Made by a program: the position numbers and the translations under genes
Assembly (NCBI GenBank): GCA_964649195.1
Contig: CAZYPK010000215.1
Coordinates: 1 to 6,982, forward strand
From: JTS-RE9 sp964649195
GTDB lineage: Bacteria; Planctomycetota; Phycisphaerae; Phycisphaerales; Phycisphaeraceae
DNA: 6,982 nt
Direction: 5' to 3'
Notes under the pieces: model-generated
Seen by the model: the letters and a program-made list of their open reading frames with translations, nothing else
The model's database searches: none
Told to the model about the DNA's origin: nothing
In this document: in pieces, positions 1-5,772 of the stretch
Layout of the letters: every line of letters starts with the position of its first letter
Position numbering within the stretch: the first letter of the stretch is position 1

Positions 1-124
1 CGGCTCGGCGGGAGCCTCGCCCTCCCAGCGGAGCCTCGCCCTCCCAGCGGAGCCTCGCCCTCCCAGCGGGAGCCTCGCCCTCCCAGCGGAGCCTCGCCCT
101 CCCGGCGGGAGCCTCGCCCTTCCA
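1..124. repeat. Tandem array of six 19-20 bp hairpin-type repeats
   Basis: The core AGCCTCGCCCTCCC recurs at 13, 32, 51, 71, 90 and 110, giving periods of 19, 19, 20, 19 and 20 bp. The last copy is degenerate (CCTTCC). Copies preceded by GGG can fold as GGGAG/CTCCC around a 7-nt loop; copies preceded by GG have one base fewer. The period is not a multiple of three and there are no unique spacers, so the array is neither coding nor CRISPR. It lies just past the 3' end of the minus-strand symporter gene and touches the window edge, so it may continue leftwards. Its role is unknown; it could be an expanding intergenic repeat or a transcript-end structure. Confidence 0.93.
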
Positions 125-145
125 TATGCTTTTATCCTGCGCAGG

Positions 146-1606
146 CTACGCAGGCTTCGCCAGCACGGTGGTTTCGCCTTCCGTTCTTGCGATGAGCACC
201 GCACCGACCGAGTCGGAGAAAATGTTCACGCTCGTCCGGCACATGTCCAGAAAGCGGTCGAACACCAGCAGAATCGGCAGGCCCGCCTCAAGGTTCACAT
301 CAATGCCCTGTGCCGCGAGTTGCTGCGTCAGTGATTGCAGGATGATGACGATGGCCACCAGCGACGCCGAGGGCACGCCGGCCACGCCGATGCTGGTGAA
401 CAGGGCGATGACGACGACGAAGAACTGCTGGGCGAAGGTGAGTTCGATGCCGAAGGCCTGGGCGATGAAGATGGCGGCGACGCATTCGTACAGCGCGGTG
501 CCGTCCATGTTGACGGTCGCGCCCAGGGGCAGGACGAAGCTGCTGACCTTGTTCGACACGCCGGCTTTTTCGGCGCACTCCATGTTCACCGCCAGGGTCG
601 CGTTGCTGGAGGCGGTGGAGAAGGCGGTCATGATCGCCGGCGTCATCGCGCGATAGACCGGCCAGGGGTTCATGCGGGCGACGACGAGCAGAACAATCGG
701 AAAAACCACGGCGAAATGCAGGAACAGCGCGACCAGCGTGGTGAGGGTGAACTTGATGATGCCGTGGATGAAATCCGCGAAGCGATCCTCCTGCGCCAGG
801 GCCGCGTAGTTCTCCGCGATCGTCGCCGCCACGAGCATCGCCACGCCCGGCGGGGCGAAGCGCAGCACGAGATGGGTGATGCTCATGGTGATGTCGTGCA
901 TCGCCTGGAAGAAGTCGCGCATGACGACGTGCGGGTTGCCGGTGAGCTTGGAGAGGAAGTAACCGATCAGCAGGGCGCAGGTGATCAGCCCCAGCAGGTT
1001 GTTCTGCCCGGCGGCGGCGACGGGGTTGTCCGGCAGCATGGTGCGGAAGACATTGAGGAAGTCGGTGCCGGTCTTGTCGCCGACCTTCCGTTTCATGTCG
1101 GCGGCTTCGGCGTCGAACTGGGCGATGATGTCGGCGTTGAGCAGCGTGCGCGCCTGGCCGGTGACCGGGTCCGGCGGAACGACGCCCGGCTTCACGAGAT
1201 TGACCAGCGCCAGCCCGATGAGCACCGCGATCATGCTGGTGCATGTGTAATAAACCAGGGTCTTGATGCCGAGCCTGCCGAAGCCGGCCTGAGCCCCCAG
1301 GTTGGCGACGGCGAGGATGATCGAGCTGGTCACCAGCGGGATGACGATCAGCTTCAGGCCGTTGAGGAACAGATCGCCCATGAGCTTGAACAGCAGGAAA
1401 TCCCAGCGATTCTTGACGATATCCACCGCCTTGCGCGGCTCACCGGCGATCGCTTCCGAAGCGCTGACCGCAATCGCGCCGCTGATGTAGCCGATGAGCG
1501 CGCCGACGATCAACCCCAGGAAAATCTGCCAGTGCAGCTTCCAGCGCCAGAAGGCGAAGGGATTGGCGCGGGGTGAAGGTGTTGTTTCGCTGTTCGTTTC
1601 ACTCAT
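146..1606 (-). CDS. Dicarboxylate/amino acid:cation symporter (glutamate transporter family)
   Basis: Inner-membrane secondary transporter that brings in acidic amino acids or C4-dicarboxylates with Na+ or H+. The 486-residue product is close to, or slightly longer than, usual bacterial family members. Family signatures are in the expected order: the serine-rich re-entrant loop AFSTASSNAT (about 328-337), NMDGT in TM7 (366-370), the second hairpin loop GVPSAS (about 410-415), and DRFLDMCRTSVNIFSD in TM8 (450-465). The TM8 motif keeps Asp, Arg457, Thr and Asn in the pattern of glutamate/aspartate transporters, whereas DctA has a SE.RA.TN pattern, so an acidic amino acid is the likelier substrate. 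A hydrophilic insertion of about 50 residues (roughly 145-195) interrupts the membrane segments. I prefer ATG at 1606 because GAGG (1616-1619) lies 9 nt upstream; the in-frame TTG at 1615 abuts that site. It is transcribed alone, away from the SDR gene. Exact substrate and coupling ion are not determined. Confidence 0.93.
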   Translation of the reverse strand: MSETNSETTPSPRANPFAFWRWKLHWQIFLGLIVGALIGYISGAIAVSASEAIAGEPRKAVDIVKNRWDFLLFKLMGDLFLNGLKLIVIPLVTSSIILAVANLGAQAGFGRLGIKTLVYYTCTSMIAVLIGLALVNLVKPGVVPPDPVTGQARTLLNADIIAQFDAEAADMKRKVGDKTGTDFLNVFRTMLPDNPVAAAGQNNLLGLITCALLIGYFLSKLTGNPHVVMRDFFQAMHDITMSITHLVLRFAPPGVAMLVAATIAENYAALAQEDRFADFIHGIIKFTLTTLVALFLHFAVVFPIVLLVVARMNPWPVYRAMTPAIMTAFSTASSNATLAVNMECAEKAGVSNKVSSFVLPLGATVNMDGTALYECVAAIFIAQAFGIELTFAQQFFVVVIALFTSIGVAGVPSASLVAIVIILQSLTQQLAAQGIDVNLEAGLPILLVFDRFLDMCRTSVNIFSDSVGAVLIARTEGETTVLAKPA

Positions 1607-1683
1607 CGTGTGCAACCTCGCGTTGCAGAATAAACGATGAGCGGGGCAGGGGGGAGAAAATTCTGAATATGTGAGATGTTTTT

Positions 1684-1855
1684 GAGCCGCGACTCAACGA
1701 GTCGCGGACGTGAACGGGAAGTGGGGTGGTTCGTTTTGCGAAGGATGATGGGCGAAAGCGTCCGCGTCGCGCGAAGGTGTTCGAGGCTTGCAGTGCAGGG
1801 TGTGCGTGACACTCCTTTATGTCGTGCGCGTCCGCGACTCGTTGAGTCGCGGCTC
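1684..1855. repeat. Two inverted copies of a 27 bp palindromic element
   Basis: Positions 1684-1710 and 1829-1855 are exact reverse complements of each other over 27 bp, separated by 118 bp. Each copy is itself a hairpin: CCGCGACTC and GAGTCGCGG form a 9 bp stem with a 3-nt loop (AAC in the left copy, GTT in the right). The match ends sharply on both sides. The right copy lies 13 bp from the stop of the minus-strand SDR gene, where a terminator would be expected, but neither copy is followed by a T-tract in that direction. The unit resembles REP-type intergenic palindromes arranged as an inverted pair. The 118 bp between them encodes nothing convincing. Confidence 0.9.
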
Positions 1856-1867
1856 TGCGAACCCCCT

Positions 1868-2800
1868 TCACTCGATCCGCCCCGCGTATTCCTTCACCGT
1901 CTCTTCAAACGGTTTGAGTGTGATGCCGAAATCATTTTCCACCTTCGCGGTGCCGCACGTCGAATCCTCCTGGCTCATCACCACCTGATCCCAGTTGAAA
2001 GGCATCCGCGGCAGATGCGAAAGCAGCTTCGCCTTCCACGCAGGCACCGCGATGATCGGCTTCTTCCTCGCGCCGGGGAGATGGTTGCCCACGGTTGCAT
2101 AAAGCTCGGGCCAGGTCATCGCCTGCGGCCCGCCCATCGGATACATCTCGTTGCGAGCCTTCGCATTCGTCAGCGCATCGACAAAACATGCCGCCACATC
2201 ATCCACATGCACCGGCTGCAAACGACCGGCACCCTTCGTGCCCAAAGGCCCCGCGCCGAAATAAGGCACGAACGGCGGAAACGGCTTGCACCAGAAATCC
2301 TTCATCATCCGCATGAACGCGCCATCAGCGCCATGAATGATCGATGGCCGAAAGATCGTGTAATCGAGCCCGCTGCCCCGCACCAGCTCTTCCGCATCCC
2401 ACTTGGTGCGGTGATAGGTGGACACCGCCTGCGGCCTCGTGCCCAGGGCGGACATCTGCACCCACTTGCGAATGCGGTCGTTCTCCTTCGCGGCGGCAAG
2501 CAGGCTGCGCGTCGCCTCCACATGAACGCGCTCGAACGTCTGTCCCTTGCCCTTGTCCTCCATGATGATGCCCACCAGATGAATCACCGCATCGGCGCCG
2601 CGCAGCAGCTCGCGCACAGCCTTCTCATCGAACAGGTCGCCTTCGATGACCACCACCCGGCCATCGCTGTTCTTCATCTTCGCCTTGCTTCGGACCAAGG
2701 CGCGCACCGTGTGGCCCTTGCCCGGAAGCCGGGCGAGCACGTGGCGACCGACGAAGCCGGTCGAACCTGTCAGCGCAACACAAAGCGATTTTGCAGACAT
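1868..2800 (-). CDS. Atypical short-chain dehydrogenase, complex I NDUFA9-like
   Basis: NAD(P)-binding Rossmann protein of 310 residues, of the extended/atypical SDR group that includes the NDUFA9-like subunit and epimerase/NmrA-like proteins. The nucleotide-binding motif TGSTGFVG is at residues 11-18, the acidic GDLFD at 54-58, Ser117 in MSALG, and a YxxxK site (YHRTK) at 129-133, followed by GLDYTIFRPSIIHG (144-157) and LQPVHVDDVA (194-203). The C-terminal part (about 263-305) matches the substrate-lobe pattern of NDUFA9-like proteins. Catalysis is possible because Ser, Tyr and Lys are kept, but many relatives have structural or unknown roles, so no reaction is assigned. The ATG at 2800 has AGGGA (2810-2814) 9 nt upstream. 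The gene is divergent from hemC with 86 bp between the starts. No complex I genes are visible nearby. Confidence 0.9.
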   Translation of the reverse strand: MSAKSLCVALTGSTGFVGRHVLARLPGKGHTVRALVRSKAKMKNSDGRVVVIEGDLFDEKAVRELLRGADAVIHLVGIIMEDKGKGQTFERVHVEATRSLLAAAKENDRIRKWVQMSALGTRPQAVSTYHRTKWDAEELVRGSGLDYTIFRPSIIHGADGAFMRMMKDFWCKPFPPFVPYFGAGPLGTKGAGRLQPVHVDDVAACFVDALTNAKARNEMYPMGGPQAMTWPELYATVGNHLPGARKKPIIAVPAWKAKLLSHLPRMPFNWDQVVMSQEDSTCGTAKVENDFGITLKPFEETVKEYAGRIE

Positions 2801-2819
2801 TTGTGATGTTCCCTGTTGA

Positions 2820-2835
2820 TTCGACGAATGTCGAA
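2820..2835. promoter_or_regulatory. Inverted repeat between divergent SDR gene and hemC
   Basis: TTCGAC (2820-2825) and GTCGAA (2830-2835) are perfect 6 bp arms around GAAT, in the 86 bp gap between two divergent genes. The position would suit an operator or a transcription factor site acting on either gene. The arms are short and could be chance. Confidence 0.3.
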
Positions 2836-2856
2836 AAGATCGTGACGATGTGGCGT

Positions 2857-2862
2857 TATAGT
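2857..2862 (+). promoter_or_regulatory. Possible -10 element of hemC promoter
   Basis: TATAGT matches the sigma70 -10 consensus at 5 of 6 bases and lies 24 bp before the hemC start, implying a leader of roughly 18 nt. No good -35 lies 16-18 bp upstream; AAAAGA at 2834-2839 is a poor match. Read on the other strand the same AT-rich patch gives TATAAC, so it could equally serve the divergent SDR gene. Confidence 0.35.
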
Positions 2863-2874
2863 AGTGGTCGCATC

Positions 2875-2880
2875 AGGAGG
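2875..2880 (+). promoter_or_regulatory. Ribosome binding site that fixes the hemC TTG start
   Basis: A perfect AGGAGG lies 6 nt before TTG at 2887. The frame is open upstream as far as position 2791, but those upstream codons overlap the divergent gene and do not resemble HemC. This site is the reason for choosing TTG. Confidence 0.85.
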
Positions 2881-2886
2881 ATTCAA

Positions 2887-3849
2887 TTGCGTCGAAGCCG
2901 CCGGCCCATCGTGATCGCATCGCGCCGCAGCCTGCTTGCGCGCGTGCAGGCCCAGTTCATCGGCGAGGCGCTCAAGCGGCTGCACCCGCAGGTCACCATC
3001 GACTATCTCTGGATCGAATCGGAAGGCGACCAGTTCGCGGAGGTCTCGCTGGCGGACTCCGGCGGCAAGGGGCTGTTTGCGAAGGCGATCGAGAAGGCGC
3101 TGCTCGATGGCCGGGCCGACCTGGCGGTACACAGCCTCAAGGATGTGCCCACGAAGCTGACCAAGGGTCTGACCATCGCGGCGATCCCGGCGCGCGAGGA
3201 CGGGCGCGATTGCCTGGTGTCGCGCAGCGGCGTTGCGTCGATCGATGAGTTGCCGCGCGGCGCGGCGCTGGGCACCGCCAGTCCCCGCCGGGCGGCGCAG
3301 GCGCTGCGGCTTCGGCCCGATCTGAAGATCGAACTGATCCGCGGCAACGTGCAGACCCGCCTGCGCAAGGTGCTCGAACCTGTCGATGCCGCCACCGGCG
3401 GCAAACATTACGACGCCACCTTCATGGCGGTGTCGGGCCTCAAGCGCGCCGGCCTGGCCGAACATGCGAAAAACATTCTCGATCCCTCCGTGCTGCTGCC
3501 CGCGGCCGGGCAGGGGGCGCTGGCCTTGCAGTGCCGGCGGGATGATCATGTGACCACGCTGCGCGTCCTGCCGCTGAATGATTCGACGACCGCGCAGGCC
3601 GTGGCGTTGGAGCGGGACATCATCGACGGCCTGTCGGGTGACTGCCACTCGCCCATCGCCGCGTTCGCCGAGCCGTTGCTGGTGGAAGGGATGCTCACCT
3701 ATCGCCTGCGGGCCCGGGTGATCAGTCCCGATGGCCGGCTCATGGCCGAGGCGGATGAACAGGCCACGGGCAAGGCGATCCGCAAGCTGTCGCGCCGCGT
3801 GCTGGAAAGGCTGCACGAAGCCGGGGCCGCGGGGATGCTGCGAAGGTAG
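2887..3849 (+). CDS. hemC: Porphobilinogen deaminase (hydroxymethylbilane synthase)
   Basis: Cytosolic enzyme that joins four porphobilinogens into the linear tetrapyrrole hydroxymethylbilane, the step before uroporphyrinogen III in heme and related tetrapyrrole synthesis. The 320-residue product is near the usual 300-320. Near the N-terminus IVIASRRSLLARVQAQ (8-23) matches the family opening. ADLAVHSLKDVPT (77-89) holds the catalytic Asp86 and Lys85. GTASPRRAAQ (129-138) has the substrate-binding arginine pair 134-135, RGNVQTRL is at 152-159, and the cofactor-attachment loop SGDCHSPIAAFAE (250-262) has Cys253, which binds the dipyrromethane cofactor. All key residues are present, so it should be active. 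It starts at TTG with a perfect AGGAGG, rare-start use that may moderate its expression. No other heme gene lies within the window; it stands alone between the divergent SDR gene and a separately promoted regulator gene. Confidence 0.97.
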   Translation: MRRSRRPIVIASRRSLLARVQAQFIGEALKRLHPQVTIDYLWIESEGDQFAEVSLADSGGKGLFAKAIEKALLDGRADLAVHSLKDVPTKLTKGLTIAAIPAREDGRDCLVSRSGVASIDELPRGAALGTASPRRAAQALRLRPDLKIELIRGNVQTRLRKVLEPVDAATGGKHYDATFMAVSGLKRAGLAEHAKNILDPSVLLPAAGQGALALQCRRDDHVTTLRVLPLNDSTTAQAVALERDIIDGLSGDCHSPIAAFAEPLLVEGMLTYRLRARVISPDGRLMAEADEQATGKAIRKLSRRVLERLHEAGAAGMLRR

Positions 3850-3861
3850 GGGGCGCGGGGA

Positions 3862-3893
3862 AAATCTCAAATCTCAAATCTCAAATTTCAAAT
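3862..3893. repeat. Heptamer tandem repeat AAATCTC
   Basis: Three perfect AAATCTC units (3862-3882), one AAATTTC (3883-3889) and a trailing AAAT (3890-3893) follow 12 bp after the hemC stop. The AT-rich array contrasts with its GC-rich surroundings. A period of seven excludes a coding role. It resembles the short tandem heptamer repeats found between genes in several bacterial groups. Its function is not evident. Confidence 0.9.
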
Positions 3894-3937
3894 GGGACTT
3901 CTGAATAACCCCCGATATGCCGTGAACCAACGGGATC

Positions 3938-3960
3938 GCGAAGCCGCAAGCGGCTTTATC
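3938..3960 (+). terminator. Possible intrinsic terminator downstream of hemC
   Basis: AAGCCG (3941-3946) and CGGCTT (3951-3956) form a 6 bp stem with a CAAG loop, followed by TATC. It lies after hemC and just ahead of the next promoter, as a hemC terminator would. The T-tract is short and broken, so termination would be weak or factor-assisted. Confidence 0.35.
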
Positions 3961-3966
3961 GCCTTG

Positions 3967-3987
3967 GGGAATGTCCTGGACAACCCC
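3967..3987. promoter_or_regulatory. 21 bp inverted repeat over the -35, candidate operator
   Basis: TGTCC (3972-3976) and GGACA (3978-3982) are perfect arms around a central T. Two mismatched positions out, GGG (3967-3969) pairs with CCC (3985-3987), giving 8 of 10 symmetric arm positions. The right arm overlaps the -35 hexamer (3977-3982) of the gene for the ArsR-type fusion. ArsR proteins are dimers that bind imperfect palindromes in promoters, so autoregulation is a natural reading. It is inferred from position and symmetry only. Confidence 0.45.
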
Positions 3988-4005
3988 GCCGCGCCCATCT
4001 ATCAT
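3977..4005 (+). promoter_or_regulatory. Sigma70-type promoter of the ArsR/methyltransferase gene
   Basis: TGGACA (3977-3982) and TATCAT (4000-4005) each match consensus at 5 of 6 bases with an ideal 17 bp spacer. Transcription would start near 4012, only about 11 nt before the ATG at 4023, leaving a very short leader. This is the best promoter in the window and makes the gene independent of hemC. Confidence 0.6.
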
Positions 4006-4022
4006 TGCATCCGGATCAACGG

Positions 4023-5003
4023 ATGAATACTTCCGCCGCCCAGCCCGCCGCCCTGCTCAACTGGATGGACAGCCTCGCCGATGCGACCAGGCTGCGGCTG
4101 CTGCATCTGCTGGCAAAGCGCGAGCTGGGCGTCGTCGATCTCTGCGAAGTGTTGCAGATGCCCCAGTCCACCGTCAGCCGGCACCTGAAAGTGCTGGGCG
4201 ATCAGGGCTGGGTGCTCAGCCGCCGGCAGGGCACGACCAATCTCTATTTCATGCCCAACGGCGAACTGCCCGCCCCGGCCCGCAAGCTCTGGTCGCTGGC
4301 CCGCGAACAGACCGATGACTGGGCGACGCTGGCGCAGGATGAGCTTCGCCTTCGGCGCAGGCTGACGCATCGCACCGGCGACGCCCGCGCCTTCTTCGCC
4401 GGCGCCGCAGGGCAGTGGGACAAGCTTCGCCGGGAGCTTTACGGCGATCGTTTCATGCAGGCCGCGCTGCTCGCGCTGCTGCCCTCGCATTGGGTCATCG
4501 CCGACCTGGGCTGCGGCACCGGGCAGCTTGTCGCCGATCTTTCGCCCTGCGTGAAGCAGGTCATCGGCATCGACAACTCTTCCGCGATGCTCAAGGCGGC
4601 GCGCAGGCGCACCAGGGGTCTGAAGAATGTCGAGCTGCGCGAAGGCGAACTTGCCGCGCTGCCCATCAGGGATGGCGCGTGTGATGCCGCGATCCTCGCC
4701 CTCGTACTGACCTACATCCCCGATCCCGCGGCGGTGCTGCGCGAGATGCGCCGCATCCTCAAGCCCGGCGGCAAGGCGGTGATCATCGACCTGCTCCGCC
4801 ACGACCGCGATGATTTTCGCCGGGAGATGGAGCAGGTGCATCCGGGGTTTGGTGTGAAGGCCGTGATGGATTATTTGAAAGGCGCCGGTTTCGCGGAGGT
4901 TTCGTGTCGGGTGTTGCCGCCCGAAGCCGAGGCGAAGGGGCCGGTTATACTTGTTGCAAGCGGCATCGGAATGTCGATGGATCGCCTTGGGGACCGGGCA
5001 TGA
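4023..5003 (+). CDS. ArsR-family HTH regulator fused to SAM methyltransferase-fold domain (SahR-like)
   Basis: A two-domain protein of 326 residues. Residues 11-80 form an ArsR winged helix: LADATRLRLLHLL (18-30), a recognition region LCEVLQMPQSTVSRHLKVL (40-58), and a wing RRQGTTNLYFM (67-77). After a charged linker, residues about 125-313 form a class I methyltransferase fold: motif I VIADLGCGTG (158-167), acidic IGID (181-184) to hold the cofactor ribose, LALVLTYIPDP (225-235) and LKPGGKAVIIDLL (246-258). The HD.....MEQVHPGF stretch (260-275) is typical of this fusion family. SahR-type ArsR regulators sense SAH and repress methyl-cycle genes; ahcY lies 0.8 kb downstream on the same strand, which supports that role here. 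Whether the C-terminal domain catalyses methylation or only binds the ligand cannot be told. ATG 4023 is chosen over TTG 4005 because the latter overlaps the predicted -10; GGA at 4013-4015 is a weak ribosome site. No ArsR metal-binding cysteine pair (ELCVCDL type) is present; the helix has only one cysteine, Cys41. Confidence 0.9.
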   Translation: MNTSAAQPAALLNWMDSLADATRLRLLHLLAKRELGVVDLCEVLQMPQSTVSRHLKVLGDQGWVLSRRQGTTNLYFMPNGELPAPARKLWSLAREQTDDWATLAQDELRLRRRLTHRTGDARAFFAGAAGQWDKLRRELYGDRFMQAALLALLPSHWVIADLGCGTGQLVADLSPCVKQVIGIDNSSAMLKAARRRTRGLKNVELREGELAALPIRDGACDAAILALVLTYIPDPAAVLREMRRILKPGGKAVIIDLLRHDRDDFRREMEQVHPGFGVKAVMDYLKGAGFAEVSCRVLPPEAEAKGPVILVASGIGMSMDRLGDRA

Positions 5004-5063
5004 GCATACCGATTGATGTGGATGTCAGACGGGTTCCATGTGGATTCAGCGCCGTAAAACCTC

Positions 5064-5268
5064 AAGCCCGATGGCGAGGCTTTGCGAGCCGTCGGGGTAG
5101 CGAAGAAAAACAGGAAAACTTGAAAACAAGAAAGCATGAAATGAGAACGGAGAAAGTTCCACTCCAATCTGATGCTTGATGCCTGCTCTGATTTTCTTGA
5201 TTTCCTGATTTTCTGCTTTCTTGTTGTTCTTGAGCACCCCGACGGCTCGCGGACTCGCCATCGGGCTT
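5064..5268. repeat. Long nested inverted repeat (possible MITE-like element or structured RNA)
   Basis: The outer arms AAGCCCGATGGCGAG (5064-5078) and CTCGCCATCGGGCTT (5254-5268) are perfectly complementary over 15 bp. The inner arms GCGAGCCGTCGGGGT (5084-5098) and ACCCCGACGGCTCGC (5236-5250) give another 15 bp. Between the pairs is only a 5/3-nt internal loop. Inside them, an A/G-rich strand (about 5101-5156, recurring GAAARCA-like units) faces its roughly complementary T/C-rich strand (about 5187-5235), so the whole 205 bp could fold as one imperfect hairpin with its tip near 5160-5186. No open frame or transposase lies inside, and no clear target-site duplication was recognised. Confidence 0.88.
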
Positions 5269-5356
5269 GGCCTCCACGATCGGGATTTTTCACGGAGCGA
5301 TCGGCGCGGGATTCAAGTGGAAACCGTATCAGACGTTATTTGCGAGCGACCCAACA

Positions 5357-5362
5357 AAGGAG
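5357..5362 (+). promoter_or_regulatory. Ribosome binding site of the 108-residue gene
   Basis: AAGGAG lies 9 nt before ATG at 5372. The frame is open further upstream, but translation from there gives no family-like residues, and an in-frame GTG at 5366 would be only 3 nt from this site. The site therefore fixes the start at 5372. Confidence 0.75.
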
Positions 5363-5371
5363 CTTGTGATC

Positions 5372-5698
5372 ATGGCCACCATCACACGTAATGCAGCAGA
5401 CCCCGTCGTCGAGAAGATTCGATCGGTCCTCGATCAGTATGAACATCAACACCCGGGCGCCGCGGCGGCTCTCTATCGACAGAGCTCCGTCTCGATCAGG
5501 ATTCGAATCATCAGCGATTCTTATGCCAATCGCGCCAAGGCGGACCGTCACGACGAGGTCTGGGATTTTCTGGCCGCGCGTCTCGACGACGAGGCGATGG
5601 CCGACATCTCCATCCTCCTTCTGCTGTCGCCGGACGAAAAACAGACCTCGCTGATGAACATGGAATTTGATCATCCCATCACCCCCTCGCGGCTTTGA
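5372..5698 (+). CDS. Small uncharacterised protein, possibly BolA-like
   Basis: A 108-residue soluble protein with no signal peptide or membrane segment. Visible parts are a helical acidic N-terminus (10-25, PVVEKIRSVLDQYEHQ), a strand SVSIRIRIISDSY (39-51), an Arg-His pair in KADRHDEVWDFLAARL (56-71), a hydrophobic ISILLLLSPDE (79-89), and a terminal SLMNMEFDHP (93-102). The order of a strand ending in (I/V)SD, then RH with a helix, then a hydrophobic strand ending in (T/S)P.E resembles BolA (VSDRF...NRHR...L...VHALALHTYT). This is a pattern match by eye, not an assignment. The spacing and codon use look normal, and it has a good ribosome site. It lies between the ArsR/methyltransferase gene and ahcY on the same strand, 122 bp before ahcY, so it may be cotranscribed with it. 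I cannot assign a function. Confidence 0.82.
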   Translation: MATITRNAADPVVEKIRSVLDQYEHQHPGAAAALYRQSSVSIRIRIISDSYANRAKADRHDEVWDFLAARLDDEAMADISILLLLSPDEKQTSLMNMEFDHPITPSRL

Positions 5699-5732
5699 GG
5701 CGTTTTGTCCGATGTTTCGGGGAGTTTCGCTC

Positions 5733-5757
5733 AATCGGCGCGTGAAGCAAGCCGATT
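5733..5757 (+). promoter_or_regulatory. Hairpin in the ahcY leader region
   Basis: AATCGGC (5733-5739) and GCCGATT (5751-5757) form a perfect 7 bp stem with an 11-nt loop. The palindrome TCAATTGA (5757-5764) overlaps its right arm by one base, and TCAAT (5731-5735) could pair instead with ATTGA (5760-5764). There is no T-tract, so an intrinsic terminator is unlikely. It lies 64-88 bp before the ahcY start and could be an operator or a leader RNA element. It does not resemble the SAH riboswitch as I know it. Confidence 0.4.
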
Positions 5758-5772
5758 CAATTGATTTGCCCC

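Larger units (their letters stand above)
5004..5371. other. Gene-free 368 bp intergenic region rich in repeats
   Basis: No convincing coding region was found on either strand. Most of the stretch is a 205 bp nested inverted repeat (5064-5268). It is followed by two CGATCGG copies at 5277-5283 and 5298-5304, spaced 21 bp (two helical turns), each containing the palindrome CGATCG, with a T5 run at 5286-5290 between them. No promoter with both hexamers stands out before the small gene at 5372. A weak outer complementarity (ACGGGTTCCA near 5029-5038 against TGGAAACCGT near 5318-5327, one mismatch) may extend the inverted repeat. Confidence 0.7.

Noticed and set aside
1..124. CRISPR array
   Set aside because: The 19-20 bp units abut one another with no unique spacers, so this is a simple tandem repeat.
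136..154. Terminator for the symporter gene (CCTGCG/CGCAGG hairpin)
   Set aside because: The stem includes the stop codon region and is not followed by a T-tract on the minus strand, so there is too little support.
335..1576. Long plus-strand open frame of 413 codons opposite the symporter gene
   Set aside because: The translation is charged low-complexity sequence rich in D, E, R and H, typical of an antisense frame in GC-rich DNA; the minus strand encodes a clear transporter.
1616..1683. Promoter for the symporter gene
   Set aside because: TATTCT-like -10 candidates exist on the minus strand, but none has a credible -35 at 16-18 bp.
1676..2806. Plus-strand open frame of 376 codons opposite the SDR gene
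   Set aside because: Arg/His-rich shadow without family motifs; the opposite strand has a complete SDR with all motifs.
2791..2886. Upstream extension of HemC to TTG at 2791
   Set aside because: It overlaps the divergent SDR gene, adds 32 residues unlike HemC, and ignores the perfect AGGAGG placed 6 nt before TTG 2887.
2770..3870. Minus-strand open frame of 366 codons opposite hemC
   Set aside because: Antisense shadow of a certain hemC gene; no recognisable motifs.
5685..5706. Terminator after the 108-residue gene (CCTC/GAGG followed by TTTT)
   Set aside because: The stem is only 4 bp with an 8-nt loop and overlaps the stop codon, which is too weak to call.
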